Assembly (NCBI RefSeq): GCF_030316855.1
Contig: NZ_JASZYR010000002.1
Coordinates: 558,001-622,000 of the forward strand
Direction of reading: 5' to 3'
Source of the DNA: Variovorax sp. J22P240
GTDB lineage: Bacteria > Pseudomonadota > Gammaproteobacteria > Burkholderiales > Burkholderiaceae_C
Length of the DNA: 64,000 nucleotides
Shown here: one piece after another, positions 22,113-31,763 of the stretch
Layout of the letters: the number at the start of each line of letters is the position of its first letter
Numbering within the stretch: the stretch's first letter is position 1
Made by a program: the position numbers and the translations under genes
The notes under the pieces: generated by a model
Told to the model about the DNA's origin: nothing
Databases searched by the model: none
What the model saw: only the letters and a program-made list of their open reading frames with translations

Positions 22113-22182
22113 GTCGGTGTCTTCTGCCCATTGGATGGGTGCGGGTGTCGTCCTGTTCCCAGGGACGTGCCGTGGGGCACTT

Positions 22183-22210
22183 CGACGACAATGCACTCCA
22201 TGACGGTTCA
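22183..22210 (-). promoter_or_regulatory. Candidate ECF-type promoter upstream of the sigma factor gene
   Basis: On the minus strand, TGAACC (22210-22205) and TCGTCG (22188-22183) are separated by 16 bp, matching the GAAC...N16...CGTC pattern recognised by many ECF sigma factors. It is correctly oriented to drive the sigma factor/ferritin-like operon, with a leader of about 65-70 nt, so it fits autoregulation. Confidence 0.45.
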
Positions 22211-22302
22211 AGACAGACTGTTGATATCTTGCGGGAACCCTGCGCGCTGGCGCAGTGCGGGCTGATTGCCGACGCATCACGGGCGCTGACCTTCCTCCGG
22301 CG

Positions 22303-23178
22303 ATGAATTTCTCACGTGCTCTGGCTCGCGGCGGGTTGCTGCCGGCCCTGCTGTTGGCGCTGCTGGCATGGCAGCCGCTCGCCCGCGCCGCCGACATCTA
22401 CGGCTACATCGACCAGAAGGGCGTGGCGCACTTTGCATCCGAGAAGCTCGACGAGCGGTATCAGCTTTTTTTCCGCGGCGGACAGAGCTTCGACACCGCG
22501 AGCGGCATCGGCCCCTTGGGCCGGGCGCGCAAGGGCACGATCGACGGCAAGGTCCCGCGAGCTTCGCAGACCTTGCTGGCGCTGTTCGAGGCGTCGCCCA
22601 GCTACAAGATTGCGAAATCCGCGCTGCGCGATGCATCGCGCAAGCACGACATCGACTACGAGCTTCTGCAGGCGCTGATCGCGACGGAATCGGGCTTCGA
22701 TGCACAGGCGGTGTCGCCCAAGGGCGCGCTCGGGCTCATGCAACTGATGCCCGCGACGGCACAGCGCTATGGGATCTCGGCCGACCAGCGTGCGACGATC
22801 GAGAAGAAGCTGTTCGACCCGCGCATCAACATCGCCACCGGATCGCGCTACCTGCGCGACCTGATCGCCATGTTCCCGGGCCAGATCGAGCTGGCACTTG
22901 CGGCCTACAACGCGGGCGAGGGTGCCGTCCAGCGCGCAGGCAACAAGATTCCGAACTACCCCGAGACGCAGAACTACGTGCAGACGGTGCTGCAGCTCTA
23001 TGCATACCTCAAGCCGTCGGCGGGGCTGGGTCGTGGCAAGGGAAAGGGGCCCTCGCGCATTCGCATGGAAATGACGGTTCCCCAGGGCGGAGCCCTCGGT
23101 CGTGGCAATATGCCGCCCGCCTCCGGGGAGTTGCCGGCGATGCCGCCCATCCCCGAGGCGCCGCCCGCGGTGCCTTGA
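22303..23178 (+). CDS. Lytic transglycosylase (SLT domain) with N-terminal DUF4124
   Basis: The 291-residue product has a signal peptide ending ARAAD near residue 30, then a DUF4124 segment (IYGYIDQKGVAHFASEKLDE). A soluble lytic transglycosylase domain follows from about residue 110: the catalytic Glu is in LIATESGFDAQAVSPKGALG, with LMQLMPATAQRYG and LALAAYNAGEGAV following. It would cleave peptidoglycan in the periplasm. The C-terminus is Pro/Gly/Met-rich. The ATG at 22303 gives the signal directly. It is divergent from the sigma factor gene. Confidence 0.92.
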   Translation: MNFSRALARGGLLPALLLALLAWQPLARAADIYGYIDQKGVAHFASEKLDERYQLFFRGGQSFDTASGIGPLGRARKGTIDGKVPRASQTLLALFEASPSYKIAKSALRDASRKHDIDYELLQALIATESGFDAQAVSPKGALGLMQLMPATAQRYGISADQRATIEKKLFDPRINIATGSRYLRDLIAMFPGQIELALAAYNAGEGAVQRAGNKIPNYPETQNYVQTVLQLYAYLKPSAGLGRGKGKGPSRIRMEMTVPQGGALGRGNMPPASGELPAMPPIPEAPPAVP

Positions 23179-23216
23179 GCGCACCGGTGCCTCTCGATCC
23201 GATGAAGGAAATCGCC

Positions 23217-24332
23217 ATGCAACGTCGAAACCTTGTGCTCGCCACTGCGTCAGCCGCCTTGGTCGGCAGCGTGCGTGCGCAAGGAGCGTCGCCCCGCCTG
23301 CCCGTGGCGCCTTCCGCGGAAGAGCCCTACGCACGTCTGCAAGGTGGCGTGCCCCACCACATGACGCCCGAGCAGGAGGCGCAGCGCTTCACCGAAAGCC
23401 CGGCACCTGCCGGTGCGCCGGGGCGTTGGGTGCCGCGCGCGGCCTTGCCGATTCCGCGCAGCGAGATGGCCTGGGCAACCGCCGCAGCCGGCCGAATGCA
23501 TGTGGTCGGCGGCTACGGCGAAGGTGCGGTCAACCGCGACTACCACCACATCTACGACCCTGCGGCCGACCGCTGGCTCTCCGGTGCTCCGCTGCCGCGC
23601 GGCGCGAACCACGTCGCCGTCGCCGCTGACGCAGGCCGGGTCTATGCGTTCGGCGGCTTCGTCGAACAGAACCGCAGGTCGGACACGAACGCCTACGCCT
23701 ACGAGATCGCCGCCGACCGCTGGGTGGCGATCGCGCCCTTGCCGCGCCCGCGCGGTGCGGCCGCTGCAGTGGTGATGGATGGCGCGATCCATCTGATCGG
23801 CGGTGCTTCAGAGCCTGCGAGCGAGCGCGCCAGCGTGGGCTGGCATGAGGTCTACGACCCGAAGACCGACCGCTGGTCAGCGCGCAAGGCGCTGCCGGGC
23901 GCACGCGACCACGTGGGCTGCGTCTCGCACAACGGCCAGATCCACGTGATCGGCGGGCGCTTCAACACCTTCGAATACAACACCGACCTGCATCACGCCT
24001 ACCTGCCGGCGCGAGACACCTGGGAATTGCGTTCGCCGCTGCCCACGGCACGCTCGGGCCATGGCCTGGTGGTCTACCGCGGGCGCTTCTACGCAATGGG
24101 CGGCGAAGGCGGCATCCTGGTGAGCGGCGTGCCGCGCCAAGCCAAGGTCTTCGGCCAGATGGAAAGCTACGATCCGTCGACCGACACCTGGCAACGCCAC
24201 GCGCCGATGCCCACGCCGCGCCATGCCGTGGGCGCGGCCGTGATCGGCGACTGGATCTATGTCGCCGGTGGCGGTGCCGTGCTGGGCGGCGCCGTGCAGT
24301 CGGCCGTGCATGAGGCATTCACACTGGGTTGA
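23217..24332 (+). CDS. Exported kelch-repeat beta-propeller protein
   Basis: The 371-residue product starts with an RR-containing export signal (MQRRNLVLATASAALVGSVR). It contains about six kelch repeats with the diagnostic double glycine: MHVVGGYGEG, VYAFGGFVEQN, IHLIGGASEP, IHVIGGRFNT, FYAMGGEGGI and IYVAGGGAV. Each is preceded by the Tyr-Asp...Trp pattern of such propellers (YDPAADRWL, YDPKTDRWS, YDPSTDTWQ). It probably folds as a six-bladed propeller in the periplasm; ligand unknown. AAGGAA lies 7-12 bp before the ATG at 23217; an ATG at 23202 would add five residues. Confidence 0.87.
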   Translation: MQRRNLVLATASAALVGSVRAQGASPRLPVAPSAEEPYARLQGGVPHHMTPEQEAQRFTESPAPAGAPGRWVPRAALPIPRSEMAWATAAAGRMHVVGGYGEGAVNRDYHHIYDPAADRWLSGAPLPRGANHVAVAADAGRVYAFGGFVEQNRRSDTNAYAYEIAADRWVAIAPLPRPRGAAAAVVMDGAIHLIGGASEPASERASVGWHEVYDPKTDRWSARKALPGARDHVGCVSHNGQIHVIGGRFNTFEYNTDLHHAYLPARDTWELRSPLPTARSGHGLVVYRGRFYAMGGEGGILVSGVPRQAKVFGQMESYDPSTDTWQRHAPMPTPRHAVGAAVIGDWIYVAGGGAVLGGAVQSAVHEAFTLG

Positions 24333-24383
24333 GCGCGCAAGGGTGCGCTGACCCGCGATTCATTTCTCCTCTCACTTTTTTCC

Positions 24384-26768
24384 ATGGACTCCCAACCTTC
24401 GCTCGATCTCCAGAGCCCCGAAGAAGACGGCGCGCTGACGCTGGCCGACTACGCGCAGACCGCCTACCTCGAGTACGCGCTGAGCGTCGTCAAGGGCCGC
24501 GCGCTGCCTGACGTCAGCGATGGCCAGAAGCCGGTGCAGCGGCGCATTCTCTATTCGATGTCCCGCATGGGCCTCGGCTACGGCGGTGCCAACGGCACCG
24601 TGGGCGCCAAGCCCGTCAAGAGCGCGCGCGTGGTCGGCGACGTGCTCGGCCGCTTCCATCCGCACAGCGACCAGGCCGCCTACGACGCGCTGGTGCGCAT
24701 GGCGCAGGATTTCTCGCAACGCTATCCGCTGGTGGACGGCCAGGGCAACTTCGGCAGCCGCGACGGCGACGGCGCAGCGGCCATGCGCTACACCGAAGCG
24801 CGCCTCGCCCGCATCACGAGCCTGCTGCTCGACGAGATCGACGAAGGCACGGTCGACTTCATCCCCAACTACGACGGCTCGACCGAGGAGCCGCGGCTGC
24901 TGCCCGCGCGCCTGCCTTTCGCGCTGCTCAACGGCGCGAGCGGCATCGCGGTCGGCCTGGCCACCGAGATTCCCAGCCACAACCTGCGCGAGATCGCCGA
25001 TGCCTGCGTGGCGCTCATCAAGAGCAACGGCAAGCTGTCCGAAGAAGAACTGTTCGCCTTCGTGCCGGGACCCGACTATCCGGGCGGCGCGCAGATCATC
25101 AGCAGCGCCGCCGACATCGCCGAGGCTTACCGCACCGGACGCGGCTCGCTCAAGGTGCGTGCGCGATGGAAGATCGAGGAACTGGCGCGCGGCCAGTGGC
25201 AACTCGTGGTCAACGAACTGCCTCCAAGTGTCAGCACGCAGAAGGTGCTGGAGGAAATCGAGGAACTCACCAACCCCAAGATCCGCACTGGCAAGAAGGC
25301 GCTTACGGCCGAGCAGACGCAGCTGAAGGCTGCTGTGCTCTCCGTGCTCGACGTGGTGCGGGACGAGTCGAGCAAGGACGCGGCGGTGCGGCTGGTGTTC
25401 GAGCCGAAGACGTCGCGCATCAGCCAGGACGAGCTCATCACCACGCTGCTGTCGCAGACGTCGCTGGAGACATCGTCGTCCATCAACCTGACGATGGTCG
25501 GCATCGACGGCAAGCCCACGCAGAAGTCGCTGCGGCAGATGCTCAACGAGTGGATCGCCTTCCGCGAGATCACCGTCGAGAAGCGTTCGCGCCATCGGCT
25601 CGCCAAGGTGGAAGACCGCATCCACATCCTCGAAGGCCGGCAGCTAGTGCTGCTGAACATCGACGAGGTGATCGCCATCATCCGCGCCGCCGAGGATCCG
25701 AAGGCAGCGCTGATTGCACGCTTCAACCTCAGCGACCGGCAGGCCGAAGACATCCTGGAAATCCGCCTGCGCCAACTCGCACGGCTGGAAGCCATCAAGA
25801 TCGAGCAGGAGCTCAAGGGCTTGCGCGAAGAGCAGAAGAAGCTCGAGGACATTCTCGGCAGCCCGGCCGCGCTGCGCCGGCTGCTGGTGAAGGAAATCGA
25901 GGCCGATGCGAAGAGCTTCGAAGACCCTCGCCGCACGCTGATCCAGGCCGAGAAGCGCGCCGTCGCCGAAGTGCGGGTGGTCGACGAGCCGGTCACGGTC
26001 ATCGTGTCGCAGAAGGGCTGGGTCCGCACGCAGAAGGGCTGGGCCAGCGAGCGCGCTGCGGGCACTGCGCCGCCTGAATACAGCTTCAAGTCGGGCGACG
26101 CGCTGTATGGTGCCTTCGAGTGCCGCACGGTCGACACGCTGCTCGTGTTCGGCACTGCCAAGGACAAGGGCGTGCGCGTCTACAGCGTGCCGGTGGCGTC
26201 GTTGCCTGGCGGTCGCGGCGATGGACAGCCTGTCACCACACTGATCGAGCTGGAAAGCGGCACGCATGTGGCGCACTACTTCGCGGGCGCGCTCGGCGCC
26301 AACCTGCTGTTGTCGAACACCGGCGGCTATGGCTTCATCGCGGCAGTCGAGAACATGATCTCGCGCCAGCGCGGCGGCAAGGCCTTTCTCGACGTGGGCG
26401 AGGGCGAGCAGATGTGCCGGCCGTCGCTGGTGGGCGGCGCTGGTGGTGCCGAGCCGCTGCCGATGGCCACGCACGTGGCTTGTGCGTCGACGGGCGGTCG
26501 CATCCTCACGTTCGAGATCAGTGAACTCAAGTCGCTGCCGAAGGGCGGACGCGGGCTCACGCTCATCGACCTCGAAGCCAAGGACACGCTCGCCGGCGCG
26601 GCCGCCTACACGCGCAGCGTGAAGATCGAAGGCATCGGCCGCGGCGGCAAGGAACGCGAAGAGACGCTGGAAATCCGCACGCTCAACAACGCGCGTGCCG
26701 GCCGCGCGCGCAAGGGCAAGGCGGCCGATCTCGGCTTCAAGCCGACGAGCATCGTGCGCGTTCAGTAA
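24384..26768 (+). CDS. parC: DNA topoisomerase IV subunit A
   Basis: ParC is the DNA-cleaving subunit of topoisomerase IV. The 794-residue protein shows [20 protein letters not shown], the catalytic Tyr136 ([10 protein letters not shown]), and a C-terminal domain of degenerate beta-propeller blades lacking the GyrA box, which argues against GyrA. The quinolone-contact region reads [13 protein letters not shown], with Ser95 and Gln97 where E. coli ParC has Gly78 and Ser80. It is paired with parE upstream on the same strand, with the sigma factor, transglycosylase and kelch genes between. Confidence 0.95.
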   Translation: MDSQPSLDLQSPEEDGALTLADYAQTAYLEYALSVVKGRALPDVSDGQKPVQRRILYSMSRMGLGYGGANGTVGAKPVKSARVVGDVLGRFHPHSDQAAYDALVRMAQDFSQRYPLVDGQGNFGSRDGDGAAAMRYTEARLARITSLLLDEIDEGTVDFIPNYDGSTEEPRLLPARLPFALLNGASGIAVGLATEIPSHNLREIADACVALIKSNGKLSEEELFAFVPGPDYPGGAQIISSAADIAEAYRTGRGSLKVRARWKIEELARGQWQLVVNELPPSVSTQKVLEEIEELTNPKIRTGKKALTAEQTQLKAAVLSVLDVVRDESSKDAAVRLVFEPKTSRISQDELITTLLSQTSLETSSSINLTMVGIDGKPTQKSLRQMLNEWIAFREITVEKRSRHRLAKVEDRIHILEGRQLVLLNIDEVIAIIRAAEDPKAALIARFNLSDRQAEDILEIRLRQLARLEAIKIEQELKGLREEQKKLEDILGSPAALRRLLVKEIEADAKSFEDPRRTLIQAEKRAVAEVRVVDEPVTVIVSQKGWVRTQKGWASERAAGTAPPEYSFKSGDALYGAFECRTVDTLLVFGTAKDKGVRVYSVPVASLPGGRGDGQPVTTLIELESGTHVAHYFAGALGANLLLSNTGGYGFIAAVENMISRQRGGKAFLDVGEGEQMCRPSLVGGAGGAEPLPMATHVACASTGGRILTFEISELKSLPKGGRGLTLIDLEAKDTLAGAAAYTRSVKIEGIGRGGKEREETLEIRTLNNARAGRARKGKAADLGFKPTSIVRVQ

Positions 26769-26788
26769 CGCGGCCAACGGGAACGCAG

Positions 26789-26968
26789 ATGGATATCGGA
26801 ATCCTGGGTCTTGTCATCGCCGTGGTCAGCGGTCTTGCCAGCTTCGTGCTGGGCCGCTGGCTCTCCAACAAACGGCGGCAGAAGAAGGCCGATCAGGCGC
26901 GCGCCATCGCCGAGGCCGGGCAGAGCCGTCAGGTGCGGCGCGCGCGCGAGCGGCAGCGACGGCGCTGA
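26789..26968 (+). CDS. Small basic membrane protein (59 aa)
   Basis: A 60-codon frame starting 20 bp after parC encodes an N-terminal membrane helix (IGILGLVIAVVSGLASFVLG) followed by a very basic, Arg/Gln/Ala-rich cytoplasmic tail (KRRQKKADQARAIAEAGQ, then six or more arginines). The pattern, one helix plus a basic amphipathic tail, is common in small membrane proteins. Its codon use matches that of its neighbours. It ends 24 bp from the converging hydrolase gene. Function unknown. Confidence 0.6.
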   Translation: MDIGILGLVIAVVSGLASFVLGRWLSNKRRQKKADQARAIAEAGQSRQVRRARERQRRR

Positions 26969-26992
26969 CCCGCGCGGCGCGCAGCGGCCGGG

Positions 26993-28132
26993 CTACTTCA
27001 ACCCTTGCCACCAGCGCACGTTCGTGCGCGGCTGGCCGACGGTCAGCACCTCGCCGATGGCCGGCGTGGCGAGTTCGATCTTCTGGCTCTCCGACAGGTC
27101 CGCGATGCGGTCCAGCGGGTCGTGCCATGTGTGGAAAGCGAGATCGAAGGTGCTGTTGTGCACCGAGAAGAGCACCTTGCCTCGCAGGTCCTGGAAGGCC
27201 TGCACGCTTTGCTCGGGCGTCATGTGCACCGCGGGCCAGTAGGCGTCGTAGGCGCCGTTTTCGATCATCGCCAGGTCGAAGCCGCCGAAGCGTTCGCCGA
27301 TCTGGCTGAAGCCCTTGAAGTAGCCGGAGTCGCCGCTGTAGAAGATGCGCTGGTTGCCGCTCTGGATGACCCACGACGCCCACAGCGTCTTGTCGCGGTC
27401 GTTGAGTGTGCGTCCCGAGAAATGCTGGGCCGGCGTGGCGGTGAGCTGCACGCCGTCGTGCTGCCCGGCTTGCCACCAGTCGAACTCGGCGATGCGATCG
27501 GCCGGCACGCCCAGTTCCACCAGCCGCGCGCCCACGGCCAGCGGCACGAAGTAGCGGTTCACGCGCTGCGCGAGGTATTCGATGGTCGCGATGTCGAGAT
27601 GGTCGTAGTGGTCGTGCGAGAGGATCAACCCCTCGATCGCCGGCAACTGCTCGAGCGTGAGCGGCGGCTGGTGGAAACGTTTCGGACCGATCCACTGGAA
27701 CGGCGACGCGCGCTCGCTGAAGACCGGGTCGATCAACCAGAACTTGCCGCGCAGCTTGAGCAGGTGGGAGGAGTGCCCCAGCCGGATCACGTGATTGGCC
27801 TGCGGATCCAGCGCTTCCAGCTGCGCAGTGGTGATCGGGTGCACCGGGATCGGGTCGGTCGGTACCGTGTCGGTCTTGGTGCCCGCGATGAATCGCGACC
27901 AGATCTTCCACTGGCTCGCCGAGGGGAGGGCGTCCGGATTGGGTGGATTGCGAAATCCGCAGTCCCGGAACTGCGGCGATGCGGCGTAGGGCGTCTCGCA
28001 GGCCCCGTGGCTCGCGCAACTGGTGAGCAGGGCGCACGCCGCCACCATGAGTCCCCCGCACCACTGGCGCAGCCCTGGATGTGAAGGCTGCGAAGTGGAT
28101 GCCGGCGTTACGGGTGCGGCGTTTGTCGTCAT
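26993..28132 (-). CDS. NAPE-PLD-like MBL-fold hydrolase, predicted lipoprotein
   Basis: The 379-residue protein has a membrane-targeting N-terminus with a lipobox LLTSC at Cys39 and then a metallo-beta-lactamase fold. Metal ligands are seen in LSHDHYDHLD (HxHxDH), with FSGDSGYFKGF and FSVHNSTFDLAFHTW later. Segments such as HVIRLGHSSHLLKL, PFQWIGPKRFHQPPLTLEQL and the HDHYDHLD core resemble N-acyl-phosphatidylethanolamine phospholipase D and the UlaG-like group, so a phosphodiester of a lipid is a plausible substrate. It is divergent from the patatin-like phospholipase gene, 142 bp apart. Confidence 0.85.
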   Translation of the reverse strand: MTTNAAPVTPASTSQPSHPGLRQWCGGLMVAACALLTSCASHGACETPYAASPQFRDCGFRNPPNPDALPSASQWKIWSRFIAGTKTDTVPTDPIPVHPITTAQLEALDPQANHVIRLGHSSHLLKLRGKFWLIDPVFSERASPFQWIGPKRFHQPPLTLEQLPAIEGLILSHDHYDHLDIATIEYLAQRVNRYFVPLAVGARLVELGVPADRIAEFDWWQAGQHDGVQLTATPAQHFSGRTLNDRDKTLWASWVIQSGNQRIFYSGDSGYFKGFSQIGERFGGFDLAMIENGAYDAYWPAVHMTPEQSVQAFQDLRGKVLFSVHNSTFDLAFHTWHDPLDRIADLSESQKIELATPAIGEVLTVGQPRTNVRWWQGLK

Positions 28133-28274
28133 GAGGATGTGGCTCCCGGAGGCGATATCGGATCGATGCCGCGCGAGCTTAACCAATGCGGCACTGCGGT
28201 CCGGCATAGACCGTTCGCTCCATTGATGCGTTGCGGCAAGCATGAAATATTGGGGCCGAACGACGAGGACCCGC

Positions 28275-31200
28275 ATGGACGAAACCATCCAGAAGCTGGT
28301 TGCCGAGCGTCGCCATGCACTTCATGGCGCTGATGACGGCCGTCGGGCCTGGGGCCTGGCGCTGTCGGGCGGCGGCATCCGCAGCGCCACCTTCTGCCTG
28401 GGCCTGCTCAAGTCGCTGGCGGCGCACCGGCAGTTGCTCAAGTTCGACCTGATGTCGACAGTCTCCGGCGGTGGCTACATCGGCGCGATGCTGGGTCGGC
28501 TCTGCACCAACGCGAAGTCGGCCGATGACGTGCGCGAGATCGAGCGCGCACTGGGCGACGTCGATCGCGCGCGCTTCGGCTGGTGGCTTCGCGGCAATGG
28601 CCGCTATCTCATTCCGGGCGGCATGCGCGACACGCTCTTCGCAGCCGCGCTCTACCTGCGCAACCTGCTCGGCACGCACATCGAACTCGCGATCGCTGCC
28701 AGCCTGATCGGCATCGTGCTCGCAGCGACTAACCTGCTGCTGTGGGACGCGGTGTTCAGGGCGGTGGACCTCAACAGCATTTCGCCCGACAACCCGAACA
28801 GCGTGAGCGCGCTGACCAGCGTGCAGTACGTGCGCCTGCTGGTCGAATGGGCGACACAGTGGCCGACCTTGTGGTTCACGCTCGTCGGGCCTTTCATCGC
28901 GTCGATCGTCCTGGCGTGCGCCTACTGGTCGGTGCGCGACAAGCCGTCGACCTCTTCGATGCTGCTTCAAGTGGCCATGTGGGTGGCGCTCGGCCTTGGC
29001 GCCTGCTGGATCGGTCCGCCACTGCTGCAGCGCTACAGCGGGCCGCCCTGGCTGGCTCCGGCCTTCGAGGTCTTTGCGCTGTGCTGGGTCGTCGCCTTGC
29101 TGTGGGTGTTGTACCGAAGCCGGGTGCGATCGGCGGCCGAACTGCGCAACGAGTTGACGGATTGGCTGGCGTCGGTGCTCAACACGGCGCTCTTGATCGT
29201 GATGCTCGGCCTGCTCGATCGCAGCGCATGGTGGCTGGCGGCAGAGACGCCGCGGCAGTCCATCTCCTACGGTGCGGTCCTGCTGGTTGTTGCGGCAGCG
29301 CTGCGGGGCGTGCTGCCGATGCTGCTCGCTCACAGGCAGGAGATACCCGGCATCGGCAAGACCCTGGTGATGTCGCTCGCGAGCCTGCTGGGCCTGGTGC
29401 TGGCATTCTGTCTCGCGGCATGGTGGGTGAGCGTGGTGTATTCGGTCGCGCTGCTGCCCGTCTTCACGCCCGCGGGGCTGGACTTCATGCGCGGCTGGGC
29501 GTGGCTGGGCACCATCGCCGTGATCATCGGCACCTATGCACTGGTGACGGGGCGCAATTTCGCATTTCTCAATGTCTCGTCGCTGCACATGTTCTACAAG
29601 GCGCGCATCGTGCGGGGCTATCTTGGCGCGGCCAATGCGCGCCGGCTCGGCGCGAGCCCGACGGACAAGGTCTCGGGCCTGGAGCCGCCGCAGGTGCCAG
29701 TCGGCGAGGTCGATTCGCACGACGACATCTCGCAGCTCCACTACACGCCGCAGTCCCATGGCGGGCTGGTCCACTTTGCGAACGTCTGCATCAACCAGAC
29801 GCACGGCACCAAGGACAAGCTGTTCAATCGCGACCGCAAGAGCCTGCCGCTCACGATCGGGCCGTGCGGCTGGATGCAGGCAGCCGGCGCGCCATGGGCG
29901 CAGGCCCATGGCGACGGTGCGCTCACGCTCGGCGCCTGGACCGCGATCTCGGGTGCGGCCTTTGCGCCCGGCCTCGGCCGGCTGACCAAGCGCGGCATCT
30001 CGGCGCTGTCCGTCTTTGCGGGTCTGCGGCTCGGCTATTGGTGGAACAGTTCGGACGCCGGCATCGTTCAGCGGGGCGCCGTCGTGCACGCGAGCCCGCT
30101 GTTGATGAAGACACGCTTCATGCTGCTCGAGTGCTTCGGTGCGTTTCCGGGCAGCAGTTCCGCGAACTGGTACCTGAGCGACGGCGGCCATTTCGAGAAC
30201 ACCGGTGCGTACGCACTGCTGCGGCAGGAGGCGGCGTTGATCGTCATTGCCGACTGCGGCGCCGATCCGGACTATCGCTTCTGCGACTTGGAAATCCTCA
30301 TCCGCCGCGCGCGCATCGACCTCAACGCGGAGATCACTTTCATGAAGCCGCGGCCGGGTGCCGATTGGACGCACCTCGCTTCCTTCGGCTCGCTCAACGA
30401 CCTCGCATCGCCGAGCAGCCAGGCGTGCCTTGCGCTGGCGCATGTGCGCTACGCGAGCGGCGCCACGGGCCAGATCGTGTTGGTCAAGCCGAATGTCTCG
30501 GCCGCGTTGCCTGTGGATCTCGTGAACTTCAAGGCGGCCAATCCGCTGTTTCCGCAGCAGCCGACCACCGACCAATTCTTCGACGAAGCGCAATGGGAGA
30601 GTTACTTCCGCCTCGGCGCCGAGATCGGCGATCGGCTCGAGGAAGAGATGCTGGAGCACGTCGCGTTGGGCGCGCCGGGCCTGTTCGTGCCCGACGACGG
30701 CCAACCGAACGCGATCGCGCAAGCGGCGAAGCCCGGTGACAAGGACAGCGCCGCCGCAGCCGCGGTGGGCTCCATGAGCCGCCTCCAGGCGCGGGTGCTG
30801 AAGGCCGGCGCAGTCACGGCGTCGATCGGCATCGGCACTGCGGCGACCTTCGGTGTGGCGGCCTGGCAGGGCATCGACAGCTGGCGCGCACAGCGCGCGG
30901 AGGCGGAGCGTTCGGAGAACAGCGCCTTCAAGGATCTCACCGAACGCTGGGCGCACCTGGGCAACGGGACGGGTGGCGGCGACGCGCCAGCCCTTTTGGC
31001 GGCCGAGCTGCTGCGCACCGGCGATTTGCTGTGCCGCGAGGGCAGCGACAACTTCATGGCGAACTTCCGCCTGTCGGTGCGCATCGTCGACGACGCCAAG
31101 CAGGCCTGTGCGAACGAAGCCCCGGAGCAGCGTGCACCGGCCTGCGCCCGCCTTCTCGACCCGGGCAACGGTATCGACTGCCTGCAGCCTCCACCGGCCC

Positions 31201-31754
31201 AGCCGTGCGCGCCGCGCTATTGGGCACGCGATTACACAGGGCAGACGGGGTCGAAGCAGAACTGCAGCGGCATCCTGCCCGAGCCCTTTGCCATTGCGGT
31301 GCGGGCGCGCGACCTCGTGACGGGGTGGCGCGGCGAGACTCGGGTGGCGGCCGCGCCGCCGCCCTATGCCCCCTCGGCCGGTTCAGCCGGTTCGGCGGGC
31401 ACGCCGGCGCCGATCCCGCCCGACGTCTGCGAAGGCGCCGTCGTCTACATCCAGACCTACGGCACCGCGTTCCGCGACAAGGCGCGCTCATGGCGCGGGC
31501 CGTGGCGCGAACTGGGTGCCTCCGTGCCGCCGATCGAGGACGTGCTCAGTACCTCGCGTCGCCAGGGCCGGGCGCCACCCGTGGGCCATCCGGCTCCGAC
31601 CGTGGTCATCCGCGAAGAATCATCGCGGGCCTGTGCGCAGGCCCTGGTCCAGACCGCCCCCACGCCGACCGGGCAGCCCTGGGCCATCAAGATGCTGCCG
31701 CGCGCGATCAAGTCGGATCCCGGGGCGATCGAAGTGTGGCTGCCGAGGCCCTAG
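28275..31754 (+). CDS. Large membrane patatin-like phospholipase
   Basis: This 1159-residue protein has a split patatin domain. The oxyanion-hole motif (SGGGIRSATFCLG, Gly32-Gly34) and the nucleophile Ser64 (STVSGGGYIG) are near the N-terminus, and the catalytic Asp636 is in SDGGHFENTGAYALL, followed by ALIVIADCGADPD. Between them lie about eight hydrophobic helices (roughly residues 120-480). A further helix near residue 850 is followed by a cysteine-rich C-terminal part ending in AIEVWLPRP. Expected activity is lipid acyl hydrolysis at a membrane. The ATG at 28275 has GAGGA upstream; one at 28242 lacks this. Confidence 0.85.
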   Translation: MDETIQKLVAERRHALHGADDGRRAWGLALSGGGIRSATFCLGLLKSLAAHRQLLKFDLMSTVSGGGYIGAMLGRLCTNAKSADDVREIERALGDVDRARFGWWLRGNGRYLIPGGMRDTLFAAALYLRNLLGTHIELAIAASLIGIVLAATNLLLWDAVFRAVDLNSISPDNPNSVSALTSVQYVRLLVEWATQWPTLWFTLVGPFIASIVLACAYWSVRDKPSTSSMLLQVAMWVALGLGACWIGPPLLQRYSGPPWLAPAFEVFALCWVVALLWVLYRSRVRSAAELRNELTDWLASVLNTALLIVMLGLLDRSAWWLAAETPRQSISYGAVLLVVAAALRGVLPMLLAHRQEIPGIGKTLVMSLASLLGLVLAFCLAAWWVSVVYSVALLPVFTPAGLDFMRGWAWLGTIAVIIGTYALVTGRNFAFLNVSSLHMFYKARIVRGYLGAANARRLGASPTDKVSGLEPPQVPVGEVDSHDDISQLHYTPQSHGGLVHFANVCINQTHGTKDKLFNRDRKSLPLTIGPCGWMQAAGAPWAQAHGDGALTLGAWTAISGAAFAPGLGRLTKRGISALSVFAGLRLGYWWNSSDAGIVQRGAVVHASPLLMKTRFMLLECFGAFPGSSSANWYLSDGGHFENTGAYALLRQEAALIVIADCGADPDYRFCDLEILIRRARIDLNAEITFMKPRPGADWTHLASFGSLNDLASPSSQACLALAHVRYASGATGQIVLVKPNVSAALPVDLVNFKAANPLFPQQPTTDQFFDEAQWESYFRLGAEIGDRLEEEMLEHVALGAPGLFVPDDGQPNAIAQAAKPGDKDSAAAAAVGSMSRLQARVLKAGAVTASIGIGTAATFGVAAWQGIDSWRAQRAEAERSENSAFKDLTERWAHLGNGTGGGDAPALLAAELLRTGDLLCREGSDNFMANFRLSVRIVDDAKQACANEAPEQRAPACARLLDPGNGIDCLQPPPAQPCAPRYWARDYTGQTGSKQNCSGILPEPFAIAVRARDLVTGWRGETRVAAAPPPYAPSAGSAGSAGTPAPIPPDVCEGAVVYIQTYGTAFRDKARSWRGPWRELGASVPPIEDVLSTSRRQGRAPPVGHPAPTVVIREESSRACAQALVQTAPTPTGQPWAIKMLPRAIKSDPGAIEVWLPRP

Positions 31755-31763
31755 AGAACGGCC

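Noticed and set aside
24384..26768. Reading this gene as gyrA
   Set aside because: The C-terminal domain lacks the GyrA box and the protein is short for GyrA; it pairs with a ParE-type subunit upstream.
28179..30956. 925-codon open frame on the minus strand
   Set aside because: Antisense to the patatin-like gene, with low-complexity His/Arg/Gln-rich composition and no motifs.
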